The notes below the pieces were generated by a model. The model ran no database searches and had not been told where the DNA came from. It saw only the letters and a list, made by a program, of their open reading frames with translations. Made by a program: the position numbers and the translations under genes. From Desulfovibrio sp. (GTDB lineage: Bacteria > Desulfobacterota > Desulfovibrionia > Desulfovibrionales > Desulfovibrionaceae): 57,061 nucleotides of DNA. The first letter of the stretch is position 1. Each line of letters opens with the position of its first letter. Positions 37,459-46,777 of the stretch are shown piece by piece. The stretch lies in contig JAILPJ010000066.1 in the NCBI GenBank assembly GCA_024699605.1, positions 1 through 57,061 on the forward strand, read 5' to 3'.

Positions 37459-37899
37459 ATGCTCAATTTGCACATTGCCTGTGATCATGCGGGATTTGAA
37501 CTCAAGGAAGCCGTCAAATCAAAGTTGCACGAGGAGTTGACCGCACTGGGTCTGACCATTGTGGACCACGGCACAAACAGTAGCGAAAGCTGCGACTATC
37601 CGCTTTTTGCCAATGCGGCCTGCCAGGCCGTCACAGCCGAAAAGAGCGTTGGTCTTCTGATCTGCGGCACGGGCATTGGCATGTCCATGGTCGCCAACCG
37701 CCATCAAGGCATTCGCGCAGCCCTCTGTACCACAGAGCTCCACGCCAAGCTTGCCCGCAGACACAATAATGCCAATGTGCTCTGTCTGGGTGCGCGCATG
37801 ACAGGGAGCGAGCTGGCCAAAGCCATCATTCTGGCCTTTTTTGCTGAACACTTTGAAGGTGGCCGCCATCAGCGGCGCATTGACCTTTTTTCCAAATAG
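37459..37899 (+). CDS. rpiB: Ribose-5-phosphate isomerase B
   Basis: Interconverts ribose 5-phosphate and ribulose 5-phosphate. Motifs: IACDHAGFELK (6-16), the active-site loop LLICGTGIGMSMVANR, and LARRHNNANVLCLGARM. 146 residues, normal for the RpiB/LacAB family. The CGTGIGMS Cys is the catalytic acid/base. Lies 66 bases after the LolB-like gene and 35 before cysS. The ribosome site is weak. Confidence 0.94.
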   Translation: MLNLHIACDHAGFELKEAVKSKLHEELTALGLTIVDHGTNSSESCDYPLFANAACQAVTAEKSVGLLICGTGIGMSMVANRHQGIRAALCTTELHAKLARRHNNANVLCLGARMTGSELAKAIILAFFAEHFEGGRHQRRIDLFSK

Positions 37900-37934
37900 A
37901 CCCAGGCCCAAAGCCTCAGGCTAAGGATATCCAT

Positions 37935-39404
37935 ATGTCGCTTTTTCTCTACAATACGGCCACGCGTCAAAAAGAAGCCTTTGTTCCGCAGGGGGATCTG
38001 GTAAAAATCTATGTCTGCGGTATCACCGCCTACGATTACTGCCATATCGGCCACGCCCGTTCGGCCGTGATCTTTGACGTTCTCGTCCGATACTTGCGTG
38101 AACAGGGATACAAGGTCCATTTTATTCGTAACTTCACAGACATCGACGATAAGATCATCAATCGTGCTCTGAAGGAAGACCGCGACTGGCACGAAGTTGG
38201 CCAGACCTATATGCAGGCCTTTCACGAGGATATGGACCGCCTCGGGGTCTTACGTGCCGATGAGGAACCCAAGGCCACAGAATTCATTGAGCAGATTCAG
38301 AGCCTTTGCCAGAAACTCATCGACGCCGGCAAAGCCTATGCCACGCCAAGCGGCGATGTCTATTTCCGTGTTCACAGCTATCCGGCCTACGGACAGCTGT
38401 CCCAACAGAGCCTGGACGACATGCGAGCCGGAGCCAGTGCGCGCGTGGGCCTCAATCCCGAAAAGGAGGATGCTCTCGACTTTGCCCTCTGGAAAGCGGC
38501 AAAAGCCGGAGAGCCCAATTTTCCCAGCCCCTGGGGTCCTGGCCGCCCTGGCTGGCACATTGAATGCTCAGCCATGACTATGCCCTGGATTCCTTTGGAT
38601 ATCCACGGCGGCGGCCAAGATCTGATCTTCCCGCACCACGAAAATGAAAAAGCGCAGACTGAAGCCTGTTTGAACACGACCCTGGCCCGGCTTTGGATGC
38701 ACAATGGCTTTGTGCAGATCAATTCGGAAAAAATGTCCAAATCTCTGGGCAATTACAAGACCATCCGCGATATTCTGGAGTCGTTTCTGCCCGAGACCTT
38801 ACGCTTCTTTCTTCTTGGCAAGCACTATCGCAGCCCCATTGATTTCTCCTTTGCCGACATGGAAGAAGCTGAACGCGGTGAACGGAGAATCTATCAGACC
38901 ATTCTCGACGTGCAAAAATACAGGGCCAATCCCCCGAAGCTTGTGGATTTGCCCAAAGAACAGGCTGAAACGCTCAGAGGCGAGTGGCAGGAAATCAGCA
39001 AGCGCTACGCCGAGGCCATGAACGACGATGTGAACACTGCCCAGGCCCTGGGCGTGATTTTCTCTCTGGTACGCCATGTCAATCGTCTGCTCGAAGAGAA
39101 AAAACTGCGCAAAAGCCAGGTTGTCTGGGAGCTTTTAGGCCAATTTTTGGAAGCGGTAGAACTCTGGCGTCAACACTTAGGCCTTTTCTCGCTGAGCCCT
39201 GAAGACTTTTTTGCCCAGCTCAAAGCGCTGCGCATCACCCGCAACAAGGTCGATGTCCAACGTGTGGAAGAGCTACTCAATCAACGCCGCCAGGCGCGTG
39301 CCGCTAAAGACTTCGCTCGCTCCGACAGCCTACGGAATGAACTTGAAAGCCTGGGCGTCATCGTGCAAGACACCCCTGAAGGGCAGAAATGGGATCTCGC
39401 TTAA
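37935..39404 (+). CDS. cysS: Cysteinyl-tRNA synthetase
   Basis: Class I synthetase, 489 residues. Signatures: YVCGITAYDYCHIGHARS (HIGH motif with the zinc Cys29-type ligand), WHIECSAM, HGGGQDLIFPHHENE with zinc His/Cys, and the KMSKS loop EKMSKSLGN. The C-terminal anticodon-binding helix bundle ends [10 protein letters not shown]. Its last 16 bases overlap the start of the M48 protease gene. Confidence 0.97.
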   Translation: MSLFLYNTATRQKEAFVPQGDLVKIYVCGITAYDYCHIGHARSAVIFDVLVRYLREQGYKVHFIRNFTDIDDKIINRALKEDRDWHEVGQTYMQAFHEDMDRLGVLRADEEPKATEFIEQIQSLCQKLIDAGKAYATPSGDVYFRVHSYPAYGQLSQQSLDDMRAGASARVGLNPEKEDALDFALWKAAKAGEPNFPSPWGPGRPGWHIECSAMTMPWIPLDIHGGGQDLIFPHHENEKAQTEACLNTTLARLWMHNGFVQINSEKMSKSLGNYKTIRDILESFLPETLRFFLLGKHYRSPIDFSFADMEEAERGERRIYQTILDVQKYRANPPKLVDLPKEQAETLRGEWQEISKRYAEAMNDDVNTAQALGVIFSLVRHVNRLLEEKKLRKSQVVWELLGQFLEAVELWRQHLGLFSLSPEDFFAQLKALRITRNKVDVQRVEELLNQRRQARAAKDFARSDSLRNELESLGVIVQDTPEGQKWDLA

Positions 39405-40783
39405 GACAAGTACTGCTTGCCCTGCTTCTGACAATTACCTGTCTCAGCGTACCGGTTGAGGTCTATGCCTTTTTTTTCGGTGGTGTGACCATCAAGGACG
39501 AAAAAGAGATGGGCCGCAAGTTCGACGCCACCATCAGGGCAAAGCTTCCAGTCATCGACGACCCCGAAGTCAGCCTCTACGTTGAGAGCCTGCTGACCAG
39601 ACTTGTCAAAACCCTGCCACCGCAACCGTTCACGTTCAAATCAACGGTGATTTTGAACAATACCATGAATGCCTTTGCTGTGCCTGGAGGCTATGTCTAT
39701 ATCCTCACGGGCTTGATCATGCGTTTTGAGAGTGAAGCCCAACTGGCGGGTGTTCTGGCGCATGAGCTGGCCCATGTCACCCAGCGTCATGTGGCCAGTC
39801 GCCTTGAACGGGCTCAATACACCACCTTTGGATCACTGCTCTTGGCGGTAGCTGGTGTTGTGCTCGGCGGCCCAGGTGGTGGTGCTCTGGCGGTAGGCGC
39901 CATGGGAGCCGGACAATCGGCCATGCTCAACTACTCCCGCATGGACGAAAGCGAAGCCGATCAAATCGGCCTGCAGTATATCTGCAAAGCCGGTCTCGAT
40001 CCCAAGGGCATGGTGGAAGCGTTTAAGGTTCTGCGCCAAAAAAGCCGCATGAGTGGCTCCAATATTCCCACCTATCTTTCCACCCACCCGGCCATTGGTG
40101 ACCGCATTACAGGCCTTTCAGCGAGGATTGAACATCTCCCCAGGGAAATCAAACTGCGCAAAGGCGATAATACCCGCTTTCTGCGCGTGCAAACACTGCT
40201 TTGGGCCCGCTACGGAGACGCCCAGGCTGCGCTGCAGCGCTTCAGCCAGAACGACGCCCTCTCCCTGATGGGGCGCGGCATTGTCCTGGCCAGGCAAAAC
40301 AGTGTAGCCAAAGCCCAGGAGGCTTTTAGCCAGGCACTGGCCGCCGCGCCTTCGGACAGTCTCATTCTGCGCGAAGCCGGCGCCTTTCACTATCGCAAGG
40401 GCAATCTCAGAGAAAGTGAAATTCTCCTGCGACGGGCTCTGGCCATCACCCCATCCGACTATATGGCCTCCTTCTATCTGGCCCGCCTTCTCGCTGACAG
40501 CGGCGACTCTGCCAAAGCCATAGACTACTTCCGCGAAGTTCTGCGCAAAGTCCCCGAAGAAAGCGAAGTGCATCAGGCCTATGCCCGCGCGCTGAACGGC
40601 CAGGGCCAGACAGCCAGGGCCTTTGTGCACATGACACTGGCCGCCATCTACGCCGGTGACAAAAAAAAGGCCGAACAGTATTTCAACAAGGCCAAAGGAC
40701 TGGCCAGAAATAGTGAGGACAAGCGCAAAGTCGATCAATTGGAAAAGGTCTACACAGAATACAAGACTCTCTGGAAACGCTAA
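39389..40783 (+). CDS. M48-family periplasmic zinc metalloprotease with TPR domain (BepA-like)
   Basis: 464 residues: signal peptide (about 1-28), an M48 protease with zinc motif AHELAH (HExxH) and the third ligand in [15 protein letters not shown], then C-terminal TPR-type repeats. This is the layout of BepA/YfgC, which checks assembly of the outer-membrane LPS transporter. The start is inside cysS (16-base overlap). It precedes hslV by 10 bases. Confidence 0.88.
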   Translation: MGSRLRQVLLALLLTITCLSVPVEVYAFFFGGVTIKDEKEMGRKFDATIRAKLPVIDDPEVSLYVESLLTRLVKTLPPQPFTFKSTVILNNTMNAFAVPGGYVYILTGLIMRFESEAQLAGVLAHELAHVTQRHVASRLERAQYTTFGSLLLAVAGVVLGGPGGGALAVGAMGAGQSAMLNYSRMDESEADQIGLQYICKAGLDPKGMVEAFKVLRQKSRMSGSNIPTYLSTHPAIGDRITGLSARIEHLPREIKLRKGDNTRFLRVQTLLWARYGDAQAALQRFSQNDALSLMGRGIVLARQNSVAKAQEAFSQALAAAPSDSLILREAGAFHYRKGNLRESEILLRRALAITPSDYMASFYLARLLADSGDSAKAIDYFREVLRKVPEESEVHQAYARALNGQGQTARAFVHMTLAAIYAGDKKKAEQYFNKAKGLARNSEDKRKVDQLEKVYTEYKTLWKR

Positions 40784-40793
40784 GGAGCGAAGG

Positions 40794-41330
40794 ATGCTCG
40801 ACACCCACGCCACAACGATTCTTGCGGTCAGAAAAGACGGCAAGGTAGCCATGGCCGGCGATGGTCAAGTGACACTCGGCCAGACCATGATCATGAAGCA
40901 TACCGCCAAAAAAGTCCGCCGTCTCTATGAAAACCGCATTCTCGCAGGTTTTGCCGGCGCCACAGCCGATGCCTTCACGCTTTTTGAACTCTTTGAGGCC
41001 AAACTCAAGGAAATGCACGGCAATCTCGTGCGTGCGGCCGTGGAAATGGCCAAGGATTGGCGCAAAGACAAATACCTGCGTAAACTTGAAGCCATGCTGC
41101 TTGTGGCTGACCAAGAACACCTTCTTCTGCTCTCAGGCACAGGTGATGTCATTGAACCCGACGACGCCGTAGCCGCCATTGGCAGTGGCGGACCCTACGC
41201 GCTGGCGGCAGCTCGTGCCCTTTCCCGCCACAGCGAGATGGACGCGAAAACTATTGTGCGGGAATCCATGCGCATTGCCGCAGAAATCTGCGTTTTCACC
41301 AATGATCATCTGACCCTTGAGGAGCTCTAA
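40794..41330 (+). CDS. hslV: ATP-dependent protease peptidase subunit HslV
   Basis: Proteasome-like threonine peptidase, 178 residues. The short propeptide MLDTHA is followed by [23 protein letters not shown]; the Thr after Ala6 would be the catalytic N-terminal nucleophile after processing. [17 protein letters not shown] and [16 protein letters not shown] are family signatures. The ATG at 40794 has GGAG upstream. The ATPase partner hslU is not adjacent; the next gene is ispE, so hslU must be elsewhere if the complex works. Confidence 0.95.
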   Translation: MLDTHATTILAVRKDGKVAMAGDGQVTLGQTMIMKHTAKKVRRLYENRILAGFAGATADAFTLFELFEAKLKEMHGNLVRAAVEMAKDWRKDKYLRKLEAMLLVADQEHLLLLSGTGDVIEPDDAVAAIGSGGPYALAAARALSRHSEMDAKTIVRESMRIAAEICVFTNDHLTLEEL

Positions 41331-41336
41331 CGTTCC

Positions 41337-42242
41337 ATGCCCATCACCCTTAAGGCGCCTGCCAAAATCAATCTTGGTCTGCAGATCACCGGCAAAAGAG
41401 CTGACGGCTATCACGAACTCGACTCCTGTTTCTATCCCCTGAGCGAGCCCTTTGACACCCTTGAAATTCAGCTGCGCGCATCGCAAGGCCTTGAGCTCGA
41501 ATGTCTCAGAGCTGATATCCCTCAGGACAAAAACAGTCTGCTTTTGAGTTATCAGGCCCTCAAAAAACAAGGCTGTGAGCTTCCCGGTCTTTTCATCCGC
41601 CTGAACAAGGGCATTCCTCTGGGCGCAGGCCTGGGTGGAGGCAGCAGCGATGCGGCCTGCCTGCTCAGATTTTTGAACAGCAAACTGCACGCCGCGCTAT
41701 CAGAAGCACAGCTGCAAAAGGTAGCCCTTTCTGTCGGCGCCGACGTTCCTTTTTTTCTCAGGCAGGAACCAGCCCGCGTACGCGGTCTCGGCGAAAAACT
41801 CTCTGCCTGTCGCTGCGCTTTCCTGCCCTGCTGGCTTTTGCTCGTAACACCGCCTCTCCACATCGATACAGCCTGGGCCTATCATGAATACGACAGGCTC
41901 AGAAATCTTGGTCAAAGCGCACCGCATGCCTTGACAAAAGAATCATTTACAAGTACGTTATTCCTTCTTCTTAATGAGGGAGAAGAGGGGCAAAGTCCGA
42001 AAAAGCTCGCCTGGAGCCTCGACAATGCGCTTGAACTTCCGGTGATGTCCACCTACCCGGCTCTGGCGGCGCTCAAAAAACGCCTTGCTGCTTTTGGGGC
42101 AGCGGCTGTGGCCATGAGTGGCAGCGGATCTACTCTTTACGCCCTCTTTCCTCCAAATGAAGAAAATCGCGCAAGCCATGCCTTGCAAGAACTGAGCAGG
42201 GACAATCTGCGCGCTTCTTTGCAATTTCTTGGCAAGAAGTAA
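41337..42242 (+). CDS. ispE: 4-diphosphocytidyl-2-C-methyl-D-erythritol kinase
   Basis: GHMP kinase of the methylerythritol phosphate isoprenoid pathway. LKAPAKINLGLQITGKRADGYHEL at the N terminus, the ATP loop IPLGAGLGGGSSDAA and the C-terminal AVAMSGSGSTLYALF are diagnostic. 301 residues. Only 6 bases after hslV. It leads the common ispE-tRNA-Gln-prs-rplY-pth arrangement. Confidence 0.95.
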   Translation: MPITLKAPAKINLGLQITGKRADGYHELDSCFYPLSEPFDTLEIQLRASQGLELECLRADIPQDKNSLLLSYQALKKQGCELPGLFIRLNKGIPLGAGLGGGSSDAACLLRFLNSKLHAALSEAQLQKVALSVGADVPFFLRQEPARVRGLGEKLSACRCAFLPCWLLLVTPPLHIDTAWAYHEYDRLRNLGQSAPHALTKESFTSTLFLLLNEGEEGQSPKKLAWSLDNALELPVMSTYPALAALKKRLAAFGAAAVAMSGSGSTLYALFPPNEENRASHALQELSRDNLRASLQFLGKK

Positions 42243-42258
42243 ACCATCGAAATTTTTT

Positions 42259-42333
42259 TGGGATGTAGCCAAGTGGTAAGGCAACGGGTTTTGGCTCCGT
42301 CATGCGAAGGTTCGAATCCTTCCATCCCAGCCA
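42259..42333 (+). tRNA. tRNA-Gln (anticodon TTG)
   Basis: Cloverleaf read by eye: acceptor TGGGATG (42259-42265) with CATCCCA (42323-42329), discriminator G and encoded CCA (42331-42333). The anticodon arm is ACGGG/TCCGT with loop TTTTGGC, anticodon TTG. The T arm has GGTTCGAATCC. It sits between ispE and prs, a common place for tRNA-Gln in proteobacteria. A T run follows immediately. Confidence 0.97.
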
Positions 42334-42397
42334 TTTTTTTCTGATAAAGCGCCTTGCTGCGCTTTTCTTCATTTTTCAACATCGGGATTTTTACGCG

Positions 42398-43345
42398 ATG
42401 TATAGCGATCTGAAAATTGTCACAGGTTCTGCCAATCCCGTTCTGGCCAAGGCAATCTGTGATCACCTGGGCTGTCAGCTGACTCCGACTCTGGCCACGA
42501 CCTTCAGCGACGGTGAGCTTCGCATAGAAATCGGCGAAAGTGTCCGCGGTGATGACGTCTTTGTGGTTCAACCCACCTGTCCGCCCAGTGTCAACCGCAA
42601 TCTTGTACAGCTTTGCCTGCTCATCGATGCCCTCAAGCGTGCCAGTGCCCAGCGCATCACGGCTGTCATCCCCTACTACGGCTATGCTCGCCAGGACCGC
42701 AAGGTTTCCCCACGCACCCCTATTTCCGCCAAAACAGTGGCTGATTTCATCTCCGTAGCTGGAGCCGACCGCGTTGTCACCGTGGATCTCCACGCCGGAC
42801 AGATTCAGGGCTATTTCAACTGCCCTGTGGACAATCTTTTCGCCGTGCCAGTGATGCTCGATGCTTTGCAAGAAAGCAACGAACAAAATATTGTGATTAT
42901 TTCACCGGATGCCGGCGGCGTTGAGCGGGCCCGCGCTTTTGCCAAACGTCTCAAAGCCCCTCTGGCCATTGTGGACAAACGCCGTGACCGGCCCAATCAG
43001 GCTCAAGCCATGCATGTCATCGGCGACGTCAAAGGCAAAACGGCCATCATGGTCGATGACATGATTGACACGGCCGGAACCCTCTGCGCGGGTGCTGATG
43101 TGCTGCTGCAAAATGGCGCAGAACGGATCATCGCCTGCGCCACCCATGCTGTCCTCTCAGGACCAGCCATTGACCGCATCAATAATACCCAGGCCCTTTC
43201 ACAGGTTCTGATCACCGATACCATTCCTCTGGGTGACAAGCTGGATCGCTGCCCGAAACTGAAGGTCGTCTCCGTGGCCGCTCTGCTTGGCAAGACCATC
43301 CACAATATCCACACCGGCTCTTCAGTAAGTGTGCTTTTTGTCTGA
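42398..43345 (+). CDS. prs: Ribose-phosphate pyrophosphokinase
   Basis: Makes PRPP from ribose 5-phosphate and ATP, feeding hpt and upp in this window. Signatures: PYYGYARQDRK (ATP-binding), VDLHAGQIQGYF, SPDAGGVERARAFA and the PRPP loop IMVDDMIDTAGTL. 315 residues. The ATG at 42398 gives the family N terminus (MYSDLKIVTGSANP); the upstream open frame runs through the tRNA gene and is not real. Confidence 0.96.
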   Translation: MYSDLKIVTGSANPVLAKAICDHLGCQLTPTLATTFSDGELRIEIGESVRGDDVFVVQPTCPPSVNRNLVQLCLLIDALKRASAQRITAVIPYYGYARQDRKVSPRTPISAKTVADFISVAGADRVVTVDLHAGQIQGYFNCPVDNLFAVPVMLDALQESNEQNIVIISPDAGGVERARAFAKRLKAPLAIVDKRRDRPNQAQAMHVIGDVKGKTAIMVDDMIDTAGTLCAGADVLLQNGAERIIACATHAVLSGPAIDRINNTQALSQVLITDTIPLGDKLDRCPKLKVVSVAALLGKTIHNIHTGSSVSVLFV

Positions 43346-43554
43346 GCCCAGCAACTTCTTGCCACTTTCCACGTCTTCTGCTAAAATTCTCGGGCTTTCA
43401 AAGAAGACAGCATCGCTGGATCGACCAATGAGACGTTGACCAGCAACCCAACTGGATTTTTACCGAAGTATTTTACCCTGTCCCCACCCTACGACAGGTT
43501 GCTCCTGCGTCACAGTGAAACGTACGCCAGGGATATGTTCATGAGGAGAACGAC

Positions 43555-44175
43555 ATGGATATTGAAAAAACATTGCAGGTAAGCAAACGGGCCGAAAGCG
43601 GCAAAGGAGCCAGCGGCCGTCTGCGCGCTCAAGGACTAGTTCCCGGCGTTTTCTATACGGCGAAAGGTGAGAACATCAGTGTGCAGGCGCCTTCGTTGCC
43701 ACTGGAAAAAATGTATGAACAAGTTGGTCACACCACGGTGTTCAATCTTGAAATCGACGACAACGGCACCAAGACCAGCTATCCTGTGCTTTTCTGGCAA
43801 GTGCAGTCTCATCCTTACAAAAAATGCTTCCTGCATGTTGACTATTACGGCGTTGACTTAGAAAAAGAGATCAAAGTTGACGTGCCCGTGGAATTTGTGG
43901 GTACGGCCAAGGGCGTCAAGCTGGGCGGCGTACTGGAAAAATATCGCGAAAGTGTTCGCCTGAGCAGCAAGCCTCTGGATATGCCCAAAAAGCTGGTGGT
44001 GGACGTCACGGATATGGAGATCAACTCGACCATCAATGTCACGGATCTCAAGCTTCCAGAAAATGTCAAGGCCGTCTTCGATCAATCCTATGCTGTCGTC
44101 AGCGTGCTTTTGCCGAGCAAGGAAGACGAAGGACCGGCTGCCAGCGAAACCAGCGAAGAACCGGCTGCCAACTAA
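43555..44175 (+). CDS. rplY: 50S ribosomal protein L25, Ctc-type long form
   Basis: Binds 5S rRNA. The N-terminal L25 domain (KRAESGKGASGRLRAQGLVPGVFY) is followed by the TL5/Ctc C-terminal domain (VDVPVEFVGTAKGVKLGGVLE) and an acidic tail (PAASETSEEPAAN). 206 residues. GAGGAG precedes the ATG. The 209-base gap after prs is long enough for its own promoter; TTGACC near 43437 is a possible -35. Confidence 0.95.
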   Translation: MDIEKTLQVSKRAESGKGASGRLRAQGLVPGVFYTAKGENISVQAPSLPLEKMYEQVGHTTVFNLEIDDNGTKTSYPVLFWQVQSHPYKKCFLHVDYYGVDLEKEIKVDVPVEFVGTAKGVKLGGVLEKYRESVRLSSKPLDMPKKLVVDVTDMEINSTINVTDLKLPENVKAVFDQSYAVVSVLLPSKEDEGPAASETSEEPAAN

Positions 44176-44203
44176 GCGTTTCCAGCGTTTCTGCTTTTCC
44201 CTT

Positions 44204-44239
44204 CAGACCAAATGCCCCGGCACTTGGTCTGTTTTTTTT
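44204..44239 (+). terminator. Terminator after rplY
   Basis: CAGACCAA (44204-44211) pairs with TTGGTCTG (44224-44231), inner stem TGCC/GGCA with one mismatch, then eight T (44232-44239). It lies 24 bases before pth, so pth needs read-through or its own promoter. Confidence 0.8.
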
Positions 44240-44262
44240 GAACTCGAGAAAAATGAGTTGTC

Positions 44263-44871
44263 ATGTATCAAGCGGTCATCGTAGGACTGGGCAATCCCGG
44301 TCCAGAATATGCCCATACCAGACATAATTGCGGCTATGACACAGTGGATTGTTTGCTCAAGGAAGCGCAGACGGAAGGACGCGTGCGCGAACTCAATGGC
44401 GCAAAATTTTCCTGTGAGCTCTGGCAGGTTGATCTGCCGCGTTTAGCCTGCAATCTTCTCTGCGTGAAGCCCCTAACCTTTATGAATGAGAGCGGCCGCT
44501 GTGTGCAGCCGCTTCTGGCCTGGCACAAATTGGGCTGGGATACGCTTATTGTCATTCACGATGAACTGGATATCCCCGCAGGACAACTTCGCTGCAAATT
44601 CGGCGGTGGCAATGCCGGACACAATGGGCTCAAATCCATCTCTGCCCAGCTTGGCAGCAACGATTTTTTACGTATCCGCATCGGTATTGGCCGACCACCG
44701 GACAAAAACAACGTGATTCATTGGGTGCTGGGGCATCCGACGCAGACCGAACGCGAAAACATCGCCATAGCTGAACTCAAAGCGCTGGATGTCTTGGCCT
44801 GCTATTTTCATCAGAGCCTTGAAGCGGCAGTAACCTTGGCTCGCAGCGTCGGAAAAAACTCCACGCTCTGA
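44263..44871 (+). CDS. pth: Peptidyl-tRNA hydrolase
   Basis: Recycles peptidyl-tRNA. Signatures: VGLGNPGPEYAHTRHNCGYD (catalytic His20 region), KPLTFMNESGRCVQPLL, VIHDELDIPAGQLRCKFGGGNAGHNGLKSI. 202 residues, normal length. Follows rplY, the usual order. Confidence 0.96.
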   Translation: MYQAVIVGLGNPGPEYAHTRHNCGYDTVDCLLKEAQTEGRVRELNGAKFSCELWQVDLPRLACNLLCVKPLTFMNESGRCVQPLLAWHKLGWDTLIVIHDELDIPAGQLRCKFGGGNAGHNGLKSISAQLGSNDFLRIRIGIGRPPDKNNVIHWVLGHPTQTERENIAIAELKALDVLACYFHQSLEAAVTLARSVGKNSTL

Positions 44872-44976
44872 CATCGTGCCAACGACCCGACTTTGCCTGT
44901 GCCTAGGTTGTCTGCCAAGGGCAAGACAAAAAAAGACGATCCCTTGAGCCGTACGCAACAGAAAAGCCAAGAGGCC

Positions 44977-45759
44977 TCATTCAGACTCTCTCTGGCTTTG
45001 ACGCTGAGGGCAAGGATCATAATTGATGCCCGCCAATTGAGCCTGTTCCTGCTGATAGCGTCGGGCAATATGATAGAGGCGACCATCCTTGCGAAAATAC
45101 GCGCCTGTTTGTTTGAAACGAAAGGCAACCCCAGATGCCTGACATTGCGCCCGAATCTGCAAGACCCAAGCATAGTCGCAAAGACGCGCCTTTTGCCCCG
45201 ATTCACCGCCGACAATGACTTTCTCACACCAAGACCCAAGCCCATGACGAAAGTCAATGGCTCCAAGCAAGGGCTCACAAATGACTGCCTTATGCCGCAA
45301 AGGCAAGGCACGCAGCACAGGCATGCGTTCATCGGCACGCCATTGATTTTCCATGGTACAGCAAATCGTGACATTGAGGAAACCATCGCCCCAATCCCTG
45401 GGCAAACACTGATCGATACGCTCTGGTCGCTTGGTGACAATGAAAAAATTAAGGTCAGAACGCTTTTTGATCATCTCCCAGGCCTCTTGGCGCCAGGCAT
45501 CAGCCTCCTCAAGAAAAAAATCTGAAGTAAAACACGTGTACAGCAGCGTGCCTGAGGGCACGATATACTCACCCTGACGGTTTGTACGCAACGGCAAGTC
45601 AAAGGAAGCGGTCTTGCGAACGAGACTGGCATCGATGCCATACCGTTCATCCCTTCGATACACATAGCAGTTTTGACAGCCTTCACTCTTCTTGTGACAG
45701 CCATGCCAAAGATTCCACATCTCCTCCCCAAACACACGCTTCACCCCGTTACGCGCCAT
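44977..45759 (-). CDS. DUF5131 / phage Gp37-Gp68 family protein
   Basis: 260 residues, starting GEEMWNLWHGCHKKSEGCQNCYVYRRDERYG. The CxxxxxxCxxC-like cysteine set (Cys in HGCHKKSEGCQNC) is similar to radical SAM-type sites in this family, which was named from phage proteins; IVTKRPERI and VIVGGESGQKARLCD are further family strings. Biochemical function unproven. GAGGAAAACAG precedes the ATG. It is divergent from ogt, 80 bases away. Confidence 0.8.
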   Translation of the reverse strand: MARNGVKRVFGEEMWNLWHGCHKKSEGCQNCYVYRRDERYGIDASLVRKTASFDLPLRTNRQGEYIVPSGTLLYTCFTSDFFLEEADAWRQEAWEMIKKRSDLNFFIVTKRPERIDQCLPRDWGDGFLNVTICCTMENQWRADERMPVLRALPLRHKAVICEPLLGAIDFRHGLGSWCEKVIVGGESGQKARLCDYAWVLQIRAQCQASGVAFRFKQTGAYFRKDGRLYHIARRYQQEQAQLAGINYDPCPQRQSQRESE

Positions 45760-45839
45760 CTGTTTTCCTCATGGACAACGCTTGCCCAAAGCCTCCTGCC
45801 AAAGTGAAAGTCAGAGATCTCTCACGTTGAAAGAATGCC

Positions 45840-46364
45840 ATGGATTATACGTCTCATTATGAATCTCCTCTCGGCGGCATCACGCTTGCCAGCGACGGAA
45901 ATTCCTTGGTCGGACTCTGGTTTGCTCAGCAAAAATACTTTGCAGAGACATTAGCTCTCAACAATCAAAGAAAACACTTGCCTGTTTTTCAAATGGCAAG
46001 GGAATGGCTGACAATCTATTTCAGTGGCAAAGATCCGGGCTTCACACCGCCTCTTTGCCTGCGTACCACAGCCTTCCGCAAAGAAGTGTGGACAGTCATG
46101 CTGACTATTCCCTTTGGACAAACAATGACCTATGGAGAAATCGCTAGCCGCATTGCCACTCAGCGCGGTCGCAAAACGATGTCAGCCCAGGCCATAGGAA
46201 ATGCTGTCGCCCATAACGCCATATCCCTGATCATACCGTGCCACCGGGTCATAGGAAGCAATGGCAGCCTCACTGGATATGCTGCTGGCATAAACAAGAA
46301 AATCGAATTACTCAAGCTGGAGGGTCTTTCTCATCTTTTTTCCTCACAAAGCAGGGCCCAGTAA
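45840..46364 (+). CDS. ogt: Methylated-DNA--protein-cysteine methyltransferase
   Basis: Suicide repair of O6-methylguanine. The acceptor motif is IPCHRVIG, preceded by the DNA-recognition helix region TIPFGQTMTYGEIASRI and AIGNAVAHNAISLI. 174 residues, the Ogt/AGT single-domain form with an N-terminal SPLGGITLASDGNSLVGLWF strand. The start at 45840 is the first ATG; the ribosome site is modest. Confidence 0.95.
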   Translation: MDYTSHYESPLGGITLASDGNSLVGLWFAQQKYFAETLALNNQRKHLPVFQMAREWLTIYFSGKDPGFTPPLCLRTTAFRKEVWTVMLTIPFGQTMTYGEIASRIATQRGRKTMSAQAIGNAVAHNAISLIIPCHRVIGSNGSLTGYAAGINKKIELLKLEGLSHLFSSQSRAQ

Positions 46365-46689
46365 AAGAAAAGTCTCCAGGGACAACGATCTCTTTTCCTC
46401 TCACAAGGCTGAGCGAAAAAAGCGGCAAGGGATCAAGCCTGCAGCACACAAGTGTTTAGTCTCGCCATGGAGTCTCTGCCTTCTTCACTGTTTACGCCGA
46501 TCCGTCGTGAACCGTACGGCAAACTCGGAAAAGCTCGGTCAAAACGCAGCACAGCGTGTGGCTGGCCCAAAAAGCGGATACGAGATAAAAGACAGCGGCT
46601 TTCGGCAAGCGCCTTTTTTGCCACAAGGAACCAGGCGCCGTCTTTCAGAAGCATAGGACAATCATCTTCTCAAATCCGGCAGTTTTTTT
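46365..46689. other. Gene-free stretch between ogt and the DIP1984-like leader
   Basis: No supported gene. Short open frames on both strands (for example 46433-46654 leftward) are Arg/Ser rich and lack ribosome sites. Confidence 0.5.
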
Positions 46690-46777
46690 CTGTCTGACCT
46701 ATCAATTCAAGGATACTTTCGGAGGCAGCGTTTCCTCCCCGTCATACCTGGTGGGGTTTCCACGCTGAAAACGTTTA
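46690..46777 (+). promoter_or_regulatory. Structured leader element, copy D (before DIP1984-like gene)
   Basis: GGAGG (46721-46725) with CCTCC (46734-46738), loop CAGCGT (46726-46731); second hairpin CCCC (46737-46740) with GGGG (46753-46756); tail ACGCTG (46762-46767), a perfect complement of the loop. Ten bases then the ATG at 46778. This is the only copy on the + strand and the one with perfect Watson-Crick loop-tail pairing. Confidence 0.65.
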
